From contig CALKIW010000146.1 in assembly GCA_937995875.1 (NCBI GenBank), forward strand, positions 1 through 64,000: a stretch of 64,000 bases of DNA, in the 5' to 3' direction. Below, one piece after another: positions 53,213 to 61,652 of the stretch. Origin of the DNA: an uncultured Bacteroidales bacterium (GTDB lineage: Bacteria > Bacteroidota > Bacteroidia > Bacteroidales > Bacteroidaceae). The notes under the pieces were generated by a model, which saw nothing but the letters and a program-made list of their open reading frames with translations, had not been told where the DNA came from and made no database searches. Each line of letters begins with the position of its first letter. Position 1 is the first letter of the stretch. Made by a program: the position numbers and the translations under genes.

Positions 53213-55354
53213 TTAGAAGAACAAGTAACGGTTGTCTACTACGTTTGCCTTGATGTATAGCTCGTTCATGAAGTTGCCGGCATTTTGCATAGACTTCTGA
53301 CGCAGTTTCTGTTCTTGTTGTTTGGCGTCGAACTTGGCTTCATTCTTGGTACGCTTAACGACCTTGAACTGATAAACACCTGCTTGTCCCTTTACCGGAT
53401 GTGAAGAGAATGCGCCTTGCTTGGTAGCGGCCACAGCACCACTCAGTGCTGGCTCGCTGGCTCCGGTAGCCTGCACGAAGACAGGAGCGGCGAAAGTCAC
53501 CTGATTAACGTCTATCACCTGAGCACCTTTAGCCTTAGCAGCAGCTATACTGTTGGCTGTCTTAGCCTTGGCAATCAGCTGTTCAGCTTTCTTGTCGCGC
53601 ATGGCTTCCTGTTTCACCATTTCGTTCACCTGAGCATCATCGAGCCCACGATAGCCAACAGGATGAATCTTTTCACAGATGACAATCAGAAGGTTGTTAC
53701 CGTTGTCACCGCATTCGTACATCTGGGAAACCTCGCCTTCATCGGCATTAAACAGCCACTTCAGGGCGTCGCGGGTAGAGCGGATGCCAGCCAGATAATG
53801 TTGTGCTGTTGTTACATCCTTAGCCTCTTGAACTCTGTAGCCATTCTTGGCAGCGTTCTTGACAATGGATTCCGGTGTCTGGTTGGCACTGGCAAAAGAG
53901 CTGAACTTGTTGAATATGCTTCCACGAGTCTCCTTAGAGTAGTCTATGTTTTTCTTGACAACCGCAGCAGTGTATTTGTTAATCATGTTAGTCCTATCCA
54001 ATACCTGCACGATGATGTTGCCCTGTGTCAGTGAGATGTTTTTCATCTGGTTTACACCCATTGTCATCAGGTCGTTGAGATACCCTTTAGTGTCCTTGTC
54101 CATAGACGGTGCAAGCTCGTACTGGCGTGTTGTGAGCCATTGTTCCTGACCATCCTGACCGTATTTCTTGGCAATAGCGGCAAAGTCGGCACCGGCGCTT
54201 AGAGCGTTGTAGATGGAGTCAGCACGCTTGTGAGCCTCGTCGGCAGTGGTACCACCCACTTGGATTGCACGGAACTTCACAGAGTCGGGAAGCTGTTGTT
54301 TAGCCACCAGCTTCACAATATTCAAGGTGTTGTCCATCGTGTTTTCTACGGGTCCCAGCGTTTGGCCTACAGACATAGAGTCGAGCTTCTGTGCGATGTC
54401 TCTTGGGAAAGCATCTTTGCTTACGGGGATACCAAGATATGGCACTGATGATGTGGTTTTACGAACGATGTCTGCGGGGTCGGCTGCTGCGGCAAGTTGC
54501 TTTGCATATTCGTCGAATTCCTTGCGCATAGCAGCACGGTCGGCTGCAGAAGCATTGATCTCTACGCTAACGTATTTGATGTCGCGACTTTCCACATACT
54601 GCTGGAAACGGTCTTTCATCTCCTCGTATTTCTGCTTGAGTTCAGATTTGCTCACCTGAACTTTTGCATCGTCAATGCTGGAATAGGGGTAGGCTGCAAG
54701 TTGAATTTGGCTTTCCTGACTTTCGTCTTCAAAACTTTTTTTAGCTTCTATCGGATTGGAGAGGAAGCTGTGTGCAAGCAAGCCGTTGTATTTCTGGATA
54801 AGCAGCTGCTGACGAAGAGACTTCTCTACGTAGTTCCAATATTTGTAAATAACCTGCATCTGTTCGGAAAGTTGCGGGTTGACCTGCTGCTGGGTCTTGT
54901 ATTGAGCCAAGAACTGCTTGAGCTGGTTGGCATCGAAACGTCCGGTTTGCTGGTTTACGAATGGCGTAGACATCAGCATTTGATTGGTCCCCTCGTTGAG
55001 AACGTTCTGCATCTCAGCATCGGTAACGGTCAAGCCGAGCTTGTCGCATTCACTCTTGATGATTTGATATTGCACGTAGCCTTGCCATACTTGGTCGCGA
55101 AGCTGGTTGAGTTGCTGATCGTTGAGATTCTCCTGCCCCATGAGTTTCATGGCTTCCTGAGCTTCGTCTACGAGTTTCGCAAACTCTTCGTAACTGATTT
55201 TTTCACCTAACACTTCACCGATTTGTTGGCGCTGGTTGTTCTGTGACGACTCACAAGAACGGAAGGCCTCTTCGGCGATGAAAGCAAACAGGCCAATACC
55301 AATAATAATTATCAGCGTGATGCCTCTGCTTCTGATTTTTCCTAATGCTGCCAT
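53213..55354 (-). CDS. PpiD/SurA-like peptidylprolyl isomerase
   Basis: The 713-residue protein has one N-terminal transmembrane helix (about 12-30, GITLIIIIGIGLFAFIAEEA), a SurA-N-like chaperone domain (about 40-230) and a parvulin-type PPIC domain (about 345-440; PDSVKFRAIQVGG, DSIYNALSAGADFAAIAKKY). A second, weaker parvulin-like region extends toward the C-terminus. This matches PpiD-type periplasmic folding helpers attached to the inner membrane, which assist outer-membrane protein biogenesis. It is the last gene of the operon with the outer-membrane protein, lptC and CNNM genes. Confidence 0.92.
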   Translation of the reverse strand: MAALGKIRSRGITLIIIIGIGLFAFIAEEAFRSCESSQNNQRQQIGEVLGEKISYEEFAKLVDEAQEAMKLMGQENLNDQQLNQLRDQVWQGYVQYQIIKSECDKLGLTVTDAEMQNVLNEGTNQMLMSTPFVNQQTGRFDANQLKQFLAQYKTQQQVNPQLSEQMQVIYKYWNYVEKSLRQQLLIQKYNGLLAHSFLSNPIEAKKSFEDESQESQIQLAAYPYSSIDDAKVQVSKSELKQKYEEMKDRFQQYVESRDIKYVSVEINASAADRAAMRKEFDEYAKQLAAAADPADIVRKTTSSVPYLGIPVSKDAFPRDIAQKLDSMSVGQTLGPVENTMDNTLNIVKLVAKQQLPDSVKFRAIQVGGTTADEAHKRADSIYNALSAGADFAAIAKKYGQDGQEQWLTTRQYELAPSMDKDTKGYLNDLMTMGVNQMKNISLTQGNIIVQVLDRTNMINKYTAAVVKKNIDYSKETRGSIFNKFSSFASANQTPESIVKNAAKNGYRVQEAKDVTTAQHYLAGIRSTRDALKWLFNADEGEVSQMYECGDNGNNLLIVICEKIHPVGYRGLDDAQVNEMVKQEAMRDKKAEQLIAKAKTANSIAAAKAKGAQVIDVNQVTFAAPVFVQATGASEPALSGAVAATKQGAFSSHPVKGQAGVYQFKVVKRTKNEAKFDAKQQEQKLRQKSMQNAGNFMNELYIKANVVDNRYLFF

Positions 55355-55485
55355 TTGATTTAAATGATTATTTTGTTTATTTTTATTGTTTCTTTGTTTA
55401 AGATGCTCTTATATACGAAAGGCGTACAAATTTACTAATTTATTACCAAATGAGGGCACATTTCCAAAAGAAAATGTAATAAAGT

Positions 55486-56763
55486 TTAGGATTGCGAGAC
55501 AATATGCAGCCTTACCAGTTCTATCTTGGTCATGGTGTTTTTGATGACCTTGAACTTGTATTTTCCTATGGTTACAACTTCGTTGAGTTTGGGGAAACTC
55601 TGGTAATGGTGCAGGATAAGTCCTCCGAGTGTCATGTATTCGTCGCTTTCGGGGAGGTCTAAATTGAACATTTCGTTTATTTTGTCAATTTCCAGACGGG
55701 CCGATAGGATATAGTCGCCATTGTCGGTTTGTTTGGCTACATAGGTGTCGATGTCGTGCTCGTCTTCAATATCGCCGAAGATTTCCTCTACGATGTCTTC
55801 GAGAGAAATGAGTCCGCTTGTTCCGCCAAACTCGTCGATAACAATGCCGATGCTTTTTTTCTGTTGCAGAAATATTTTCATCAGTTTCTGTGCGGCCATG
55901 GTTTCCGGCACAAAAGGCAAGGTGCGCACACTGTCCTGCCAGTGTGTGGGCTTGTGAAACATTTCCTGTGTGTGTATGTAACCGATGATGTGGTCTATGT
56001 CTCCCTTGTAGACAATGATTTTTGATTTGCCGCTTTCTACAAACTTTTGTTTCAAATCTTCCATAGAGCTTGTTTCCATATCAACTGCCTCAATCTCTGT
56101 ACGCGGAATCATACAGTCGCGCACACGGATGTCGGGAAACTCTAAGGCGTTCTGAAAGATTTTGACTTCGTCACCAACAGTTTCTTCGTCTGAGGCACTG
56201 TCGATGGACGATTGTACCAGATAGTCGAGGTCTACTTTGGTAAATCCTTCTTCATCCGTACTTGTTGTGAGGTGTATGCCGATGATGCGGAGGAGTACCT
56301 TGGATAGAAACGTAGCGAATCGGCTGATGGGCCAAAGAATGATATAAAACAGGTAGGCCAATGGCGCAAAAAACGAAAGCAGTGTGTTTGGATTACTCTT
56401 GAACAGTGTTTTGGGCAGGAATTCACCGGTGAACAGTACGATGAGCGTGGAAAAAATCGTGTTGAGTGTGACTTGAAGTCCCGGCTCTAAGCCTGCAAAC
56501 AGCGTATTGTTGAATAGGTGAGCGAACAGAATGCCATATAGCACAAGGACAATGTTGTTGCCCACGAGCATGGTTGAAACAAATCCGTTAGCGTGTTTAT
56601 AGAAAAAAGATATAAGCTTCTGGGATATACTGTTCTTATTTTTGCCCATCTCTGCAAGCATCCTGTTGCTGGAGACAAAAGCTATTTCCATGCCTGAGAA
56701 AAAGGCACTGAAAATCATGGTAATGAGTATTCCGATGATGATAGATGGCGAAATTTGTTCCAC
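55486..56763 (-). CDS. CNNM/CorC-family membrane protein
   Basis: The 425-residue protein has a DUF21 domain with about four transmembrane helices (8-170; IFSAFFSGMEIAFVSSNRML), two CBS domains (about 205-330; MIPRTEIEAVD, DEFGGTSGLISLEDIVEEIF) and a C-terminal transporter-associated domain (about 340-425). The family is linked to magnesium or cobalt homeostasis and was earlier called hemolysin-like; haemolysis is not implied. It is a paralogue of GldE at 43195. It starts 12 bases after the lptC stop and is followed by the PpiD-like gene, an order conserved in many Bacteroidetes. Confidence 0.9.
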   Translation of the reverse strand: MEQISPSIIIGILITMIFSAFFSGMEIAFVSSNRMLAEMGKNKNSISQKLISFFYKHANGFVSTMLVGNNIVLVLYGILFAHLFNNTLFAGLEPGLQVTLNTIFSTLIVLFTGEFLPKTLFKSNPNTLLSFFAPLAYLFYIILWPISRFATFLSKVLLRIIGIHLTTSTDEEGFTKVDLDYLVQSSIDSASDEETVGDEVKIFQNALEFPDIRVRDCMIPRTEIEAVDMETSSMEDLKQKFVESGKSKIIVYKGDIDHIIGYIHTQEMFHKPTHWQDSVRTLPFVPETMAAQKLMKIFLQQKKSIGIVIDEFGGTSGLISLEDIVEEIFGDIEDEHDIDTYVAKQTDNGDYILSARLEIDKINEMFNLDLPESDEYMTLGGLILHHYQSFPKLNEVVTIGKYKFKVIKNTMTKIELVRLHIVSQS

Positions 56764-56775
56764 GATGATTGCTTT

Positions 56776-57453
56776 TTAGTTGCTTGGAGTGCGTACGGGA
56801 GTTGCCAGTTGGCGTTGCGCCTTCTGAATACTGTCTTGGGCCACGCGTGCAGAGTCCGGCGTGTCGTTTGTGCCGTCTAAGTCGCCACGCTCAAAGGAAC
56901 CTTTGGAGTTGGACACAAAGTAGCGTGTCATCTTCTCGTCGGAACGGAAATAGGTGCCCTGCAAAGTGCGTTCCGGTGTGATGAGTGACGAATAGACATT
57001 GGAGTATAACTCATGTTTCATCTCGTCCCAGAACAGTTGCTCGCTTCTGAATTTCAATCCGTCCTTGGTAAGGATACGTACACGTGAGCGCAGTTCCCAT
57101 AAATGCTGTTGATCAAAATAGTAGGCTGTATCGCATTGGATATAGGCATGTATATGGAAGTTCTCGTCAAACTGAGTGAGGAACAGGCCTTTGTCGAATA
57201 TCCAACGTGAAGGATTCTTTTTTTGATTGACCTCCCACCGCTCTGTCACAATGCGGTATTTGATTACACCAGAGTCGGAAATAAGGGTATTAACTCCTAA
57301 ACTCGTCATGACGGCAACGGAGTCTCTGTCTCTGATGGCGCCGGCAGTATGCTCTACCTGCTCTTCGCACGATGCCGCAAACAGGACGGCTGTCAATCCC
57401 AATATATAATGTATAGCTTTCAAGCGAATACTAATGACTATTCTACTTTCCAC
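56776..57453 (-). CDS. lptC: LPS export protein LptC (lipoprotein form)
   Basis: The protein of up to 225 residues has a lipoprotein-type signal ending AASCEEQ and a beta-jellyroll domain with SDSGVIKYRIVTERWEVNQK, HLWELRSRVRILTKDGLKFR and LYSNVYSSLITPERTLQGTY, the Bacteroidetes LptC pattern. LptC passes lipopolysaccharide from LptB2FG to LptA in the periplasm; E. coli LptC has a transmembrane helix rather than a lipid anchor. The ATG at 57453 overlaps the upstream gene by 16 bases; a TTG at 57423 (MKAIHYILGLTAVLFAASC) gives an equally good signal. The C-terminal tail is Gln/Thr/Pro-rich. Confidence 0.87.
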   Translation of the reverse strand: MESRIVISIRLKAIHYILGLTAVLFAASCEEQVEHTAGAIRDRDSVAVMTSLGVNTLISDSGVIKYRIVTERWEVNQKKNPSRWIFDKGLFLTQFDENFHIHAYIQCDTAYYFDQQHLWELRSRVRILTKDGLKFRSEQLFWDEMKHELYSNVYSSLITPERTLQGTYFRSDEKMTRYFVSNSKGSFERGDLDGTNDTPDSARVAQDSIQKAQRQLATPVRTPSN

Positions 57454-58748
57454 TTAGCAAACCAACGCTCGTTGAAAGTGAGACCAATGTTGATTCGGAA
57501 TGTATTATCGGTTATAAAGTTTTTAGTCGACTGTTGTACCCACTGGGCACTGATGTTCAGGATGGAGCGATTGTTGTATCCATTGATAATCGGAATTCCG
57601 AAACCTATACTGGCACTGATTTCTTTGGGACCATCCTGCTTGTTTATATAATAATAAGGTGTAGCGTAGGAAACGCCTGCACGATAGTGCACCCGCTTTG
57701 CAAAGTTGCGGCTGTTGCGTTGGGGGCAGATTTCGGTGCCGATAGTAATTTTATGACGGTCTTTGTAGGCACCCTTCTGCATCATATACGTTGGTTTGTC
57801 GTTTGCAGAAGTACCGTATGTAGGACTTGCTACACTTGCCCATTTCTGCAAATTATAATCAATTCCAATCTTGAGCGAATTGTTATGGTTGAACATCAGT
57901 CCGGCACCGAACGTGTTGGGGATTTCAAGTTGTAGTTTGTTGCCGTCGGAACTTTCGTATGTTGTAGTGTCTGCAACTTGAGTCTGGACATTGGTAGACA
58001 CAAGTTCCATCTTTGGTGAGCCTCCGATTTTGTGTCCCATTCCGTAGGTTAAACCGAGGGTAATCCGGTTTTTGGCAGACAGGCGGGCCGTGTATTGCAG
58101 ACCAAAGTCTACCTTGTAGTTTCTCACATCTGCCGAATACCGTTTTGTTAAAGTGTTGGCAAAAGCGTCGCTGTAACTGTTTATCAGGATTTTAGTGTAA
58201 TTGCCATATAGATAACTACCATTGACACCTATGGCAAAACCATCAAACGGTTCCCATCCCATACCGAGATATACCTGATGCAGTCCGCCGTTGCCATCAT
58301 AAGTGCTGGTAGAAAGGGTGTTGTTGGCATCGTTAACTTTCTCGGTTACAGAATATGAATAACCGATATTGGTGTATGGAATCAGACCAAAGCTGACGCC
58401 GAAATGTTTGAAGGCTCGAAATCCGGCAACAACATATTCAAAACTTGAGTTGTTGGCATTTAGTTTTTTGTTTCCCTCTTTAAAGTTGGAGATTTGCCCT
58501 GATATACCGGCATCAAAAATAAAAGAAAGGCTGTCTATCTTAGAATAAGAGGCGGGATTTAGATAATTCACCTGATTACCCTCGTGGAAACCTAAGCCCA
58601 GTCCGTTCATTCCTCTGTTGAAACCGGAGGATTGCTCAGATAACACACCCAGTCCAAATTGGCTGTATGGTGAATTAGTGCCACTTTGAGCAACTGCTCC
58701 CTGAGTGACCAGTGCCATCAAAAAAGCACCTGCTATATATCTGTTCAT
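57438..58748 (-). CDS. outer-membrane barrel protein of unknown function
   Basis: The protein of about 436 residues has a signal peptide (MNRYIAGAFLMALVTQGAVA, cut before QSG) and a long beta-barrel. It begins GTNSPYSQFGLGVLSEQSSG and GMNGLGLGFHEGNQVNYLNP, a start typical of a Bacteroidetes family distantly like FadL/OmpP1 channels. The ATG at 58748 is preferred; a TTG at 58781 would add 11 basic residues before the signal peptide. It heads the operon with lptC, the CNNM protein and the PpiD-like protein, so a role in outer-membrane biogenesis or transport is plausible. The -7 box TACTTTTG lies about 50 bases upstream. Confidence 0.83.
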   Translation of the reverse strand: MNRYIAGAFLMALVTQGAVAQSGTNSPYSQFGLGVLSEQSSGFNRGMNGLGLGFHEGNQVNYLNPASYSKIDSLSFIFDAGISGQISNFKEGNKKLNANNSSFEYVVAGFRAFKHFGVSFGLIPYTNIGYSYSVTEKVNDANNTLSTSTYDGNGGLHQVYLGMGWEPFDGFAIGVNGSYLYGNYTKILINSYSDAFANTLTKRYSADVRNYKVDFGLQYTARLSAKNRITLGLTYGMGHKIGGSPKMELVSTNVQTQVADTTTYESSDGNKLQLEIPNTFGAGLMFNHNNSLKIGIDYNLQKWASVASPTYGTSANDKPTYMMQKGAYKDRHKITIGTEICPQRNSRNFAKRVHYRAGVSYATPYYYINKQDGPKEISASIGFGIPIINGYNNRSILNISAQWVQQSTKNFITDNTFRINIGLTFNERWFAKWKVE

Positions 58749-58856
58749 TTTGAGGATGTTTCGTTTTAATTTCTTATTCAACTCGCTTTTGTAAAGTCAA
58801 CTGCAAAAGTATTGAAAAAAAATGAAACAAAAGCACGATAAGTGGAAATAATAAGG

Positions 58857-58864
58857 TATTTTTG
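58857..58864 (+). promoter_or_regulatory. -7 box of the DUF4105 gene (decides the start)
   Basis: TATTTTTG followed by CATC lies only five bases before the GTG at 58869. The longest frame, starting at 58842, begins upstream of the box and is ruled out. The mRNA may have almost no leader. Confidence 0.6.
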
Positions 58865-58868
58865 CATC

Positions 58869-60083
58869 GTGAAACGTTTCAATAGTCTTTTAAGAACTCT
58901 TAGCCTTGTTGTTTTCATTTCCTTAACAGCGGGAGCGCATGCCCAAGAGACAGGCTCCGGAGTGAACGAAATGGACAGCGTGAAGATAAGCTTGCTGACC
59001 TGCTCTCCGGGGATGGAGGTGTGGAGCTTGTATGGGCACACGGCCATTCGGGTGCAAGACTTAAAAAACAACGAAGACATTGTTGTTAATTATGGAATCT
59101 TCAACTATAATGAAGATAATTTTATATTACGTTTTATCTTTGGGCTAACGGATTATCAGATGGGAGTCGTCCCTTATCAGGTGTTTCTCTTGGAATATGC
59201 GCGCGAAGGTAGAAGCGTTGTGCAGCAGACGTTACATCTTTCTGATGTTGAAAAGACTGCCATCATCAATGCATTGTCCGAGAACTATCAACCGGCCAAT
59301 CGTGTTTACAGATACAACTACTTCTATGACAACTGCACCACCAGAGCCCGGGATATGCTTGTGGACCATTTGCAGGGCAAAGTGGAGTATGCGGTGGATA
59401 GTGAGGCTGAAAGGTCGTATAGAGAGATGATCCATCAATGGAATGGAGGACATCGCTGGGCACGTTTTGGAAATGACTTGCTGCTTGGGTTGAAAGCTGA
59501 CTTCAAGATAGATTTTGCACACCAACAGTTTCTTCCCAATACGTTGCAAATAGATTTTGATAACGCTGCGGTCGTGATGCCTGAAGGAAGAAGGTATGCT
59601 TTGGTGGATTCTACAGAAGAAGTACTACGGGTTAATCCACATAATGTAAAGAGTAATGCCGGCATTTGGGATGACATCACTCCAACGGTTTTGTTCTTTT
59701 CATTGTCTATCGTTATATTTCTGATTACAATATTTGAATTTGTTCGTCGGAAGACATTTTGGCTGCTTGATGTTGTTTTGCTGACTCTTGACGGTTTGGC
59801 GGGACTTATTCTCTTTGCCATGATATTTTCCCAGCATCCGACAGTAAGTCTAAATCTACAGATACTCTTGCTTAATCCTTTATCTATTGTTTTCGTTTAT
59901 CCCGTTATAAATCAAGAAATAAAGAGACGCTATCATTGGTATTGGGATTTACTTGGCATCTGTGTGTTGCTCTTTCTTGTTGGTGGTTTTTTCCAGAACT
60001 ATGCAGAGGGCATGACACTTTTGGCATCTGTTTTGCTTATAAGAGTTCTGACAAATAGAATTATATATAAATTGTTGACATAG
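58869..60083 (+). CDS. DUF4105 membrane protein
   Basis: The protein of about 404 residues has a signal peptide (about 1-27, cut near GAHAQE) and a DUF4105 domain (about 35-245). The domain carries SLLTCSPGMEVWSLYGHTAI, VVNYGIFNYNEDNF and YRYNYFYDNCTTRARDMLVD; its conserved Cys, His and Asn could form a cysteine-peptidase-like site. At least four transmembrane helices follow (about 275-400). Its function is not established. It diverges from the outer-membrane protein operon and precedes the phosphatase-like gene by five bases, so the two are probably co-transcribed. Confidence 0.85.
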   Translation: MKRFNSLLRTLSLVVFISLTAGAHAQETGSGVNEMDSVKISLLTCSPGMEVWSLYGHTAIRVQDLKNNEDIVVNYGIFNYNEDNFILRFIFGLTDYQMGVVPYQVFLLEYAREGRSVVQQTLHLSDVEKTAIINALSENYQPANRVYRYNYFYDNCTTRARDMLVDHLQGKVEYAVDSEAERSYREMIHQWNGGHRWARFGNDLLLGLKADFKIDFAHQQFLPNTLQIDFDNAAVVMPEGRRYALVDSTEEVLRVNPHNVKSNAGIWDDITPTVLFFSLSIVIFLITIFEFVRRKTFWLLDVVLLTLDGLAGLILFAMIFSQHPTVSLNLQILLLNPLSIVFVYPVINQEIKRRYHWYWDLLGICVLLFLVGGFFQNYAEGMTLLASVLLIRVLTNRIIYKLLT

Positions 60084-60088
60084 GAGAA

Positions 60089-61486
60089 ATGAGATATTTA
60101 GCGTTTATATTAGCGGCTTTTACTTCAGCAGAGATGCAAGCGTTCCACCTTGCACCGCGACTTGTTGTTAATATAACGATAGATCAGTTACGCACCGACT
60201 ATATAGAAGCTTTCACCCCTCTCTATACCTCCGGCGGTTTTCGCCGTATTATGCGTGAGGGGTTGGTCTACGATGGGGCGGGCTATCCTTTTTCCCCTGT
60301 CGACCGGGCATCTGCAACGGCCACGCTATCTACCGGAACTACACCATATTATAATGGTATAACAGCAACCCGATGGCTCGACCGCGAAACTTTGCAACCC
60401 ATATTTTGTGTAGATGATGCAAAGAACGGGTCTTCTCCTATGCGACTCAAGACTTCGACGGTAGGCGATGAGCTGAAGATAAGCACTGATGGTGCGGCAA
60501 TAGTCTATTCGTTTGCGGCCACTCGTGATTGTGCGATCTTAGCTGCGGGCCATGCCGCCGATGGGGCTTTTTGGTTGGAAAAAAGCAAGGGTTGGAAAGG
60601 CTCATCTTATTATTCGTCGACTCCGGAATGGCTTAAGGCATACAACCGATTGCACACTACATCGTATGCTGACGGCAATTCCAATGATGCGGTGGTAGAC
60701 GCATCACTGCAAGCTGTGTCGGCTGCGGCGATGGGGAAGGATGAAATCTCCGATATGCTTTATGTGTCCCTCTCGGCAACCAAGTCCGATGGCACGTTTG
60801 TGACCCATTGGCAGACCGAGATGGAAAGCGTATATATGAAACTCGACAGCAGTTTGGAAAGGCTGATCAGCGGCATAGAGAAGCAAGTGAGCCTTGATAA
60901 GGTGCTGTTTGTAGTTACTTCGACAGGTTATACGGACGAAAGTACCATAGATTTAAGCAAATATCGAATACCCACAGGTACGTTCTATATCAATCGAACG
61001 GCCAACTTGCTCAATATGTATCTTGGTGCTATTTACGGGCAGGGGCGATATGTAGAACAAACTTACGGCAACCAGATGTATCTTAATCATAAATTGATTG
61101 AGCAGAAGCGGGTTGCCATTTCCGAAGTATTGAGGCGTAGTCAGGAATTCTTGATACAGAATGCAGGTGTGGCTGATGTGTACACCAGCGACAGACTTCT
61201 GGCCGGCAACGAAGATATATTGAAGATTCGCTACGGTTTCAACCCCACTATCAGCGGTGATATTATTATTGAGGTGACGCCCGGATGGAAGCTTCTCAAC
61301 GAAGACACACAACAAACATATACAAGTCGTGCAGGCTTTATGCCGTTTCCCATTGTATTTATGGGAGCAGGCATCAAGCCACAACGCTTTTTTGAAAGGG
61401 TAACGGTTGATTGTATTGCTCCGACCATTGCCAAATCTATTCGCATTCGTGCTCCGAATGCCTGCAATGCCAGTCCTTTGTTCTAA
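60089..61486 (+). CDS. alkaline-phosphatase-superfamily protein, probably inactive
   Basis: The 465-residue protein has a signal peptide (about 1-18) and the alkaline-phosphatase fold of the PafA type: LVVNITIDQLRTDYIEAF, GGFRRIMREGLVYDGA, LSTGTTPYYNGI, and FPIVFMGAGIKPQRF near the end. The nucleophile segment, normally T-G-P-G-H-A-S, reads RASATAT, so the catalytic Thr appears replaced by Arg. The metal D-H pair expected in TADHG reads VTSTGYTDES, and the final His ligand before the GAGIK block is absent. Only the first Asp remains. I infer a non-catalytic periplasmic protein. It lies between a DUF4105 gene and secA. Confidence 0.82.
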   Translation: MRYLAFILAAFTSAEMQAFHLAPRLVVNITIDQLRTDYIEAFTPLYTSGGFRRIMREGLVYDGAGYPFSPVDRASATATLSTGTTPYYNGITATRWLDRETLQPIFCVDDAKNGSSPMRLKTSTVGDELKISTDGAAIVYSFAATRDCAILAAGHAADGAFWLEKSKGWKGSSYYSSTPEWLKAYNRLHTTSYADGNSNDAVVDASLQAVSAAAMGKDEISDMLYVSLSATKSDGTFVTHWQTEMESVYMKLDSSLERLISGIEKQVSLDKVLFVVTSTGYTDESTIDLSKYRIPTGTFYINRTANLLNMYLGAIYGQGRYVEQTYGNQMYLNHKLIEQKRVAISEVLRRSQEFLIQNAGVADVYTSDRLLAGNEDILKIRYGFNPTISGDIIIEVTPGWKLLNEDTQQTYTSRAGFMPFPIVFMGAGIKPQRFFERVTVDCIAPTIAKSIRIRAPNACNASPLF

Positions 61487-61652
61487 ACTTGTTTAGGTTA
61501 GGGAGTTTTCGCCCAATCATTTTCGAGTTTTCAGAAAATGATGGGCTTAACTTGTGATTATAAGCTAATTAAATTGATTTTAGGTTAATATTACGGAATC
61601 TTTTCGTAATTTTGCATACATAGTTAAAACAGGAACAAATAATAAATTATAT

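Noticed and set aside
55486..56763. Haemolysin
   Set aside because: Older annotations use this name for CNNM/CorC proteins; the CBS and transporter domains point to ion homeostasis, not a toxin.
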